17,824 bases of DNA from Fibrobacter sp. (GTDB lineage Bacteria; Fibrobacterota; Fibrobacteria; Fibrobacterales; Fibrobacteraceae): NCBI GenBank assembly GCA_017550445.1, contig JAFZOV010000061.1, positions 1-17,824 on the forward strand, read 5' to 3'. Positions 13,783 to 17,824 of this stretch are shown piece by piece (the first letter of the stretch is position 1; the number at the start of each line of letters is the position of its first letter). Position numbers and translations under genes: made by a program. The notes under the pieces are model-generated. The model was not told the DNA's origin. It ran no database searches and saw only the letters and a list, made by a program, of their open reading frames with translations.

Positions 13783-16383
13783 ATGAGTGAAAACGCCCGT
13801 AAAAGCCTTAAAGATTTCTTACCGCAAGTCCCTTTTAACGCCAACGAAGGCGCCGAGGCCTTATTGGACTCGTTTATCGCATGGGCGGAATCACGCGGCA
13901 CCACACTCTACCCCGCTCAAGAAGAAGCTATTTTGGAACTCCTGGACGGCAAGAATGTCATCCTGAATACGCCTACGGGTTCCGGCAAATCCATGGTGGC
14001 ATTGGCGTTGCATTTCGACAGCCTGGCACACGGGCGTCGCAGCGTTTACACCTGTCCTATCAAGGCTTTAGTGAACGAGAAATGGATGGCGCTCTGCAAG
14101 GAATTCGGCGCCGAAAACGTAGGGCTTTCGACAGGCGATGCAACCGTCAATCACGACGCCCCCATTCTTTGCTGCACGGCAGAAATCTTAAGCAACATGG
14201 CGCTCAGCGAAGGCGAAATGCTTACGATTACCGATGTGGTGATGGATGAATTCCACTACTATTCCGACAAGGAACGCGGTGTCGCCTGGCAGGTGCCACT
14301 TTTGACGCTCCCGCAATCGCGTTTTCTGTTAATGAGTGCGACGGTGGGCGCCACTGAATTTTTCGAACGCGAAATGACAAAGCATACGGGTCGCGAGTCT
14401 GTAACCGTAAGGTCTTCGCAGCGTCCGGTTCCACTTGATTTCAGCTACTCCGAAACAGAGATCTCGAACACGGTGCAAAAGCTTGTGTCAAGCGGCAAGG
14501 CTCCCGTTTACGTGGTTCATTTTACGCAAGCCGCAGCCGCGACTAACGCGCAGAATTTCATGAGTCTGGACCTTTGCACTAAAGAAGAAAAGCAGGCAAT
14601 CAACGACGCCATTAAAGAAGTGCGTTTCAGCAGTCCGTACGGCCCCGAAGTCAAGCGTTGGCTCAAACAGGGAATAGGTTTGCATCATGCGGGGTTACTG
14701 CCCAAATATCGTATTTTGTGCGAAAAATTAGCGCAGAAAGGGTTGTTGAAAGTTATTTGCGGCACCGATACTCTAGGCGTCGGCGTGAACGTGCCTATTC
14801 GAACGGTGCTGTTCACGCAGCTCTGCAAATACAGCGGCGACAAGACAGCCATTCTCACCGCCCGCGACTTTCACCAAATAGCCGGCCGTGCGGGCCGCAA
14901 AGGCTTTGACGACATAGGATATGTTGTGGCGCAGGCACCCGAGCATGTCATCGAAAACCTCAAGCTTGAAGCAAAAGCCAAGCAAACTGGCAAAAAGTTC
15001 CAGAAGAAGAAACCGCCCGAACACGGCTACGTTCCTTTTGACGAAAGCACCTACAAGCGTTTGATAGCCTCCGCTCCGGAGCCGCTCACTTCTAGTTTCC
15101 AGGTGAATCACGGAATGCTCCTGAACATTCTGAGCAGGCCCACCGACGGCTGCCGCGCCATGCGAAACCTGATTAAGGATTGTCACGAAAGCATTGCCAG
15201 CAAAAAGCAATTGCAGCACCGAGCCTTCCAACTATTCAAGAGTCTCGTCAAGAAAAACATCATCGAATTTATCACGCCTATTGCAGAAGGCAACAGTCAC
15301 TTGCGCGTGAACATGGACCTGCAAGATGACTTTTCCATGAACCAGCCGCTTTCGCTGTACCTCGTGGACACGCTCCCGAAACTTGACCGCGAAAGTCCCG
15401 AATACGCTCTCGATGTAATTACTTTATGCGAAAGCATCGTCGAAAACCCCGATGCCATTTTGCGTATCCAGCAGAACAAGGCACGTAACGTTCGCCTCGA
15501 CGAACTCAAGGCGCAAGGCATGGAATTCAACCAGCGCATGGAAGAAATCGAAAAGGTCGAATACCCCAAGCCGCTTCGCGACTTTATTTATGACACGTAC
15601 AACGCCTTTGCCGAAGAACACCCGTGGGTGGATGTGAATGTGGAACCCAAGAGCATCGTGCGTGAGATGTTCGAAAACTTCAGCACCTTCAGCGGGTACG
15701 TAAAACAGTATGGCCTGCAGCGCATGGAAGCCATTCTGCTCAGGCATTTGAATAGCGTTTACAAGGTGCTCAGCCAGACCGTTCCCGACGGCTACAAGAA
15801 CGACGAACTCCGTGAAATGGAGGACTTCCTCGGCGACACCATTCGTCGTACCGACTCTAGCCTTTTGGAAGAATGGGAAAAGATGGCCCACCCCGAAGAT
15901 TATCAAAAGCGTATGGAAGCCGCAGGCGCCACCGAGCAAGAAACCGCCTTCGGCGCCGACAAGATTGCCGCCGACATCACCTACGACAAGAAACGATTCC
16001 TCACGATGGTTCGCCAGCGCGTATTCCAGCTCATGAGCGCCTTGCAAAAGCAGGCCTACGGCGACGTCTTGGACTTACTCGCCGACGACCTCGCCGAAGG
16101 CCAGATGCTCGTAGACGGCGAAGGCAGGCCCTGGACAGAGCCGCGACTGCTCGAAATCATGGCCGCCTACACCGCAGAGCATCACAATTTCCGCCTCGAT
16201 GTCGAAGGCCGCTCGCTGCACCACACGATTGTAACTTACGAAGGCAACATTATGCACATTCAGCAGATGCTGCAAGACGAAGAAGATTTCAACGACTGGA
16301 GCATCGATTTCGACATCGACCTCGCCGAATGCCGCGATGCCGGCATGCCGCTCCTTAAAATGACCCGCATTGGCGAAGTCTAG
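13783..16383 (+). CDS. Ski2-like superfamily II helicase with a DUF3516-type C-terminus
   Basis: A cytoplasmic protein of 866 residues, probably an ATP-dependent RNA helicase. N-terminal core motifs: YPAQEEAI (43-50), Walker A TPTGSGKS (63-70), [11 protein letters not shown] (91-101), DEFH at 155-158 in place of DEAD, SAT (185-187), [12 protein letters not shown] (299-310), [11 protein letters not shown] (326-336) and [11 protein letters not shown] (364-374). The pattern, including the following [13 protein letters not shown], matches the bacterial helicases that carry DUF3516, best known to me from Actinobacteria. Residues about 410-866 form the all-new C-terminal part with no motif I can name. 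The first Met fits the -7 box 13 bases upstream. It is divergent from the Wzc-like gene and stands alone. The biological role of this family is poorly known. Confidence 0.88.
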   Translation: MSENARKSLKDFLPQVPFNANEGAEALLDSFIAWAESRGTTLYPAQEEAILELLDGKNVILNTPTGSGKSMVALALHFDSLAHGRRSVYTCPIKALVNEKWMALCKEFGAENVGLSTGDATVNHDAPILCCTAEILSNMALSEGEMLTITDVVMDEFHYYSDKERGVAWQVPLLTLPQSRFLLMSATVGATEFFEREMTKHTGRESVTVRSSQRPVPLDFSYSETEISNTVQKLVSSGKAPVYVVHFTQAAAATNAQNFMSLDLCTKEEKQAINDAIKEVRFSSPYGPEVKRWLKQGIGLHHAGLLPKYRILCEKLAQKGLLKVICGTDTLGVGVNVPIRTVLFTQLCKYSGDKTAILTARDFHQIAGRAGRKGFDDIGYVVAQAPEHVIENLKLEAKAKQTGKKFQKKKPPEHGYVPFDESTYKRLIASAPEPLTSSFQVNHGMLLNILSRPTDGCRAMRNLIKDCHESIASKKQLQHRAFQLFKSLVKKNIIEFITPIAEGNSHLRVNMDLQDDFSMNQPLSLYLVDTLPKLDRESPEYALDVITLCESIVENPDAILRIQQNKARNVRLDELKAQGMEFNQRMEEIEKVEYPKPLRDFIYDTYNAFAEEHPWVDVNVEPKSIVREMFENFSTFSGYVKQYGLQRMEAILLRHLNSVYKVLSQTVPDGYKNDELREMEDFLGDTIRRTDSSLLEEWEKMAHPEDYQKRMEAAGATEQETAFGADKIAADITYDKKRFLTMVRQRVFQLMSALQKQAYGDVLDLLADDLAEGQMLVDGEGRPWTEPRLLEIMAAYTAEHHNFRLDVEGRSLHHTIVTYEGNIMHIQQMLQDEEDFNDWSIDFDIDLAECRDAGMPLLKMTRIGEV

Positions 16384-16394
16384 AAACCAAAGAA

Positions 16395-16414
16395 CGCACC
16401 CCCGAAGGGGTGCG
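16395..16414. terminator. Hairpin between the Ski2-like helicase and a convergent lipoprotein gene
   Basis: CGCACCCC (16395-16402) and GGGGTGCG (16407-16414) form a perfect 8-bp stem with loop CGAA. There is no T-run on the plus strand, while the minus-strand exit is T-rich (TTCTTTGGTTT). It probably serves both genes. Confidence 0.7.
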
Positions 16415-16461
16415 CTAATCATTCCAAGGAGTCAGGTTATGATTATTCTTTTGTTCTCGGT

Positions 16462-17403
16462 TTAATCGTAGACAGCGCCATCTTCCAGCGTATACACGTT
16501 TTCCATGTGGTTTCCGAAAACCATATACTTGGCATCGGCATAGGCGCCTTCGTTTTCCAATTTGAAGGCGGCCTCCGTATAGCAGGCACAGCCTTCTCCC
16601 GGAGCTAATTTTACCGATTCGTCTTTACTTAATTGCGGTTTTACAAAGAGCGTGTCATTCGAAACGAAAACATTCACGCTAGAAACATACTCATCGCAGC
16701 TGAACGTGGTTTGCATAACAAGGACCGCGGCGTCACCTACGTCTTCGTACTTGAAGGCAAGAGGCGTTGAACCTTTTTCGGTTGTTTCCGAGAAAAGCTC
16801 CCTTCCGGCAACACGGATATATTTATGGCTCAAAAGAGATTCTTCGTCGTCAGAGCCTCTCTTGCATTTACCGATGACATCGGTCGTATGCTGGTGCGGT
16901 TCAGATTCATCAAATTCCGGAGCATCAGGAATCACAGGTTCTTCCGGTTCAGGGCTTATAGGAGCAGGTTCATCCACAATTTTGAAGACATCGTATGAAT
17001 ACTTGAAATACTTGGCGTCGGCATCACCACAGCTGATATCAAACCAGTGATCCTTCATGCACATGCATTCTGTCACAGCGGCTTCTTCGAGATTGAAATA
17101 TATTTCCAATGTATCGCCAGAACGTTTTGATCTAAACGGAGCGTCAACATCACAATAATCGTTCAATGCAGGCACCATAATCTGGCAATAATCAGACCCC
17201 TGAACCAGATAAGCCTTGTCCAATTCATCGGAACCAGCTTTTTTGGCTAAACCCAAACCGTTATCAAGGCACTTGCCTGTTGTGAGACTAATGCCATTGG
17301 AAACATTCGACCCCACACTGCCATTAGGGTCCGACGACGAATTGTCGGCGCAAGCCAAAAGCGCAAGCGACAGCGTGGCACAACTAATCAAAAGTTTTTT
17401 CAT
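16462..17403 (-). CDS. Lipoprotein with a duplicated cysteine-containing domain
   Basis: A 313-residue predicted lipoprotein of unknown function. The signal peptide ends in LLAC (Cys18), followed by a Ser/Asn/Gly-rich spacer. Two related units follow. Unit one (about 41-143) has GKC (43-45), Cys84, SGDTL (95-99), CMC (113-115) and AKY (130-132). Unit two (about 176-306) has GKC (178-180), Cys236, SNDTL (249-252 region), CAC (272-274) and AKY (291-293). A Pro/Glu-rich linker (about 144-172) joins them. I do not recognise the domain. AGGAGG five bases before the ATG is the strongest Shine-Dalgarno in the window, and a sigma70-like promoter lies at 17454-17426. It is probably monocistronic. Confidence 0.85.
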   Translation of the reverse strand: MKKLLISCATLSLALLACADNSSSDPNGSVGSNVSNGISLTTGKCLDNGLGLAKKAGSDELDKAYLVQGSDYCQIMVPALNDYCDVDAPFRSKRSGDTLEIYFNLEEAAVTECMCMKDHWFDISCGDADAKYFKYSYDVFKIVDEPAPISPEPEEPVIPDAPEFDESEPHQHTTDVIGKCKRGSDDEESLLSHKYIRVAGRELFSETTEKGSTPLAFKYEDVGDAAVLVMQTTFSCDEYVSSVNVFVSNDTLFVKPQLSKDESVKLAPGEGCACYTEAAFKLENEGAYADAKYMVFGNHMENVYTLEDGAVYD

Positions 17404-17421
17404 GCAAGCCTCCTAAGCCGT

Positions 17422-17439
17422 GATTAATATAAATTAATC
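17422..17439. promoter_or_regulatory. Inverted repeat over the lipoprotein promoter -10 box, possible operator
   Basis: GATTAAT (17422-17428) and ATTAATC (17433-17439) form a perfect 7-bp inverted repeat with a four-base centre. It covers the whole -10 hexamer of the minus-strand lipoprotein promoter. It may be a regulator binding site, but AT-rich sequence can make such repeats by chance. Confidence 0.3.
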
Positions 17440-17454
17440 GTCAATATTTCGCAA
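17426..17454 (-). promoter_or_regulatory. Promoter of the duplicated-domain lipoprotein
   Basis: On the minus strand, -35 TTGCGA (17454-17449), a 17-base spacer and -10 TATATT (17431-17426). The expected start near 17419 leaves a leader of about 16 bases containing AGGAGG. The architecture matches that of the promoter at 6450-6478. Confidence 0.6.
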
Positions 17455-17509
17455 GCACCTTTACAATTCTTGCAAAAACCGGTGTTTTTGGTCACGGAAA
17501 AGCGGAGTG

Positions 17510-17539
17510 TTGCAGGGACGGCGAGTTCCCTCTTATAAT
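17510..17539 (+). promoter_or_regulatory. Upstream sigma70-like promoter of the aminotransferase gene
   Basis: -35 TTGCAG (17510-17515), an 18-base spacer and a perfect -10 TATAAT (17534-17539). Transcription from near 17546 would give a leader of about 104 bases that carries the heptamer repeat at 17582-17609. Confidence 0.5.
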
Positions 17540-17581
17540 ACATTTTTGTAACATTGATGCATTTTTCATCTCATTTTCCAT

Positions 17582-17609
17582 CTACTATCTACTACCTACA
17601 GCCTACTAT
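17582..17609 (+). repeat. Four tandem heptamers upstream of the aminotransferase gene
   Basis: CTACTAT, CTACTAC, CTACAGC and CTACTAT follow each other without gaps, just before the -7 box at 17613. All four begin with CTAC and the period is exactly seven bases. Confidence 0.6.
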
Positions 17610-17612
17610 TTC

Positions 17613-17620
17613 TATCTTTG
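17613..17620 (+). promoter_or_regulatory. FCB-type -7 promoter box of the aminotransferase gene
   Basis: TATCTTTG is identical to the box at 13770-13777. Here the start codon is 37 bases from the start of the box, and an AAAGGA ribosome binding site lies in between (17636-17641), so this gene would have a short ordinary leader. Confidence 0.5.
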
Positions 17621-17649
17621 GCCTCGGAATTTTTAAAAGGACACTAACC

Positions 17650-17824
17650 ATGAACTACAATCCTTTAGCACAGGCTCTCAACGCAGAACTTTCTGCAAAC
17701 GGCTGCAAAGTATTCGACATGCTCTCCGCTCAGGGCAAGGCGATTTTCTTCCCCCGCAAGGGTATCCTCGGCCAGGGTGCCGAAGCCAAGGGCTCCGAAA
17801 TCAACGCTACGATCGGTACCGCCC
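17650..17824 (+). CDS. Class I/II pyridoxal-phosphate aminotransferase, N-terminal fragment
   Basis: Only the first 58 codons are in the window; the gene runs off the right edge. The segment holds VFDMLSAQGKAIFFP (22-36), then GILGQGAEAKG and INATIGTA at the end. This resembles the N-terminus of a group of class I/II aminotransferases acting on aspartate or aromatic amino acids. The cofactor lysine lies outside the window, so substrate cannot be judged. AAAGGA eight bases before the ATG supports the start. Confidence 0.6.
   Translation, partial: MNYNPLAQALNAELSANGCKVFDMLSAQGKAIFFPRKGILGQGAEAKGSEINATIGTA

Noticed and set aside
17473..17490. CAAAAAC/GTTTTTG stem with loop CGGT between the divergent promoters
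   Set aside because: Seven mostly A-T pairs with no T-run in either gene direction. Too weak to call a terminator or a regulatory RNA.

Overview
The window looks like chromosomal DNA from a Fibrobacter-type bacterium (Fibrobacteres, within the FCB group). I infer this from the lipoproteins with serine-rich linkers, from promoters of the FCB type (TAnnTTTG), from mixed use of Shine-Dalgarno-led and apparently leaderless starts, and from protein families I recognise. No database search was possible, so the taxon is an inference. All named enzymes rest on motifs read directly from the translations.

Layout. (1) 1-315: a tRNA-Ser(CGA) leaving leftward with its own promoter, then a hairpin-rich leader. 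(2) 316-2691: a DEAD-box RNA helicase of the DeaD/CsdA type. (3) 6443 down to 2703, minus strand: a compact three-gene lipoprotein operon. Two paralogous eight-cysteine lipoproteins flank a lipoprotein with a phosphohistidine domain followed by an ATP-grasp domain, the order found in glucan water dikinases. The first paralog carries a one-base frameshift that cuts off its last ~50 residues. (4) 6581-8251, divergent from the operon: a membrane-bound phosphoglycerol transferase of the MdoB/LtaS superfamily. (5) 8345-10645: an NlpC/P60 envelope peptidase, prephenate dehydratase (pheA) and RNase PH (rph). (6) 13704 down to 10718: a Wzc-like tyrosine autokinase and glucose-1-phosphate thymidylyltransferase (rmlA), overlapping by one base. 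(7) 13783-16383: a Ski2-like helicase with a DUF3516-type C-terminus. (8) 17403 down to 16462: a lipoprotein built from an internally duplicated cysteine-containing domain. (9) 17650 to the window end: the start of a class I/II aminotransferase.

Themes. Much of the window concerns the cell envelope: four lipoproteins or likely lipoproteins besides the dikinase-like one, a glycerol-phosphate transferase, a peptidoglycan peptidase, and a polysaccharide export kinase with a nucleotide-sugar enzyme. Two dispersed palindromic repeat families occur, and copies sit in frame inside protein linkers. One pair of copies differs by a compensatory change that keeps the hairpin. Three plus-strand genes begin exactly 13 bases after the start of a TAnnTTTG box, which suggests leaderless mRNAs. 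No CRISPR array, transposase, phage gene or toxin-antitoxin pair was seen.
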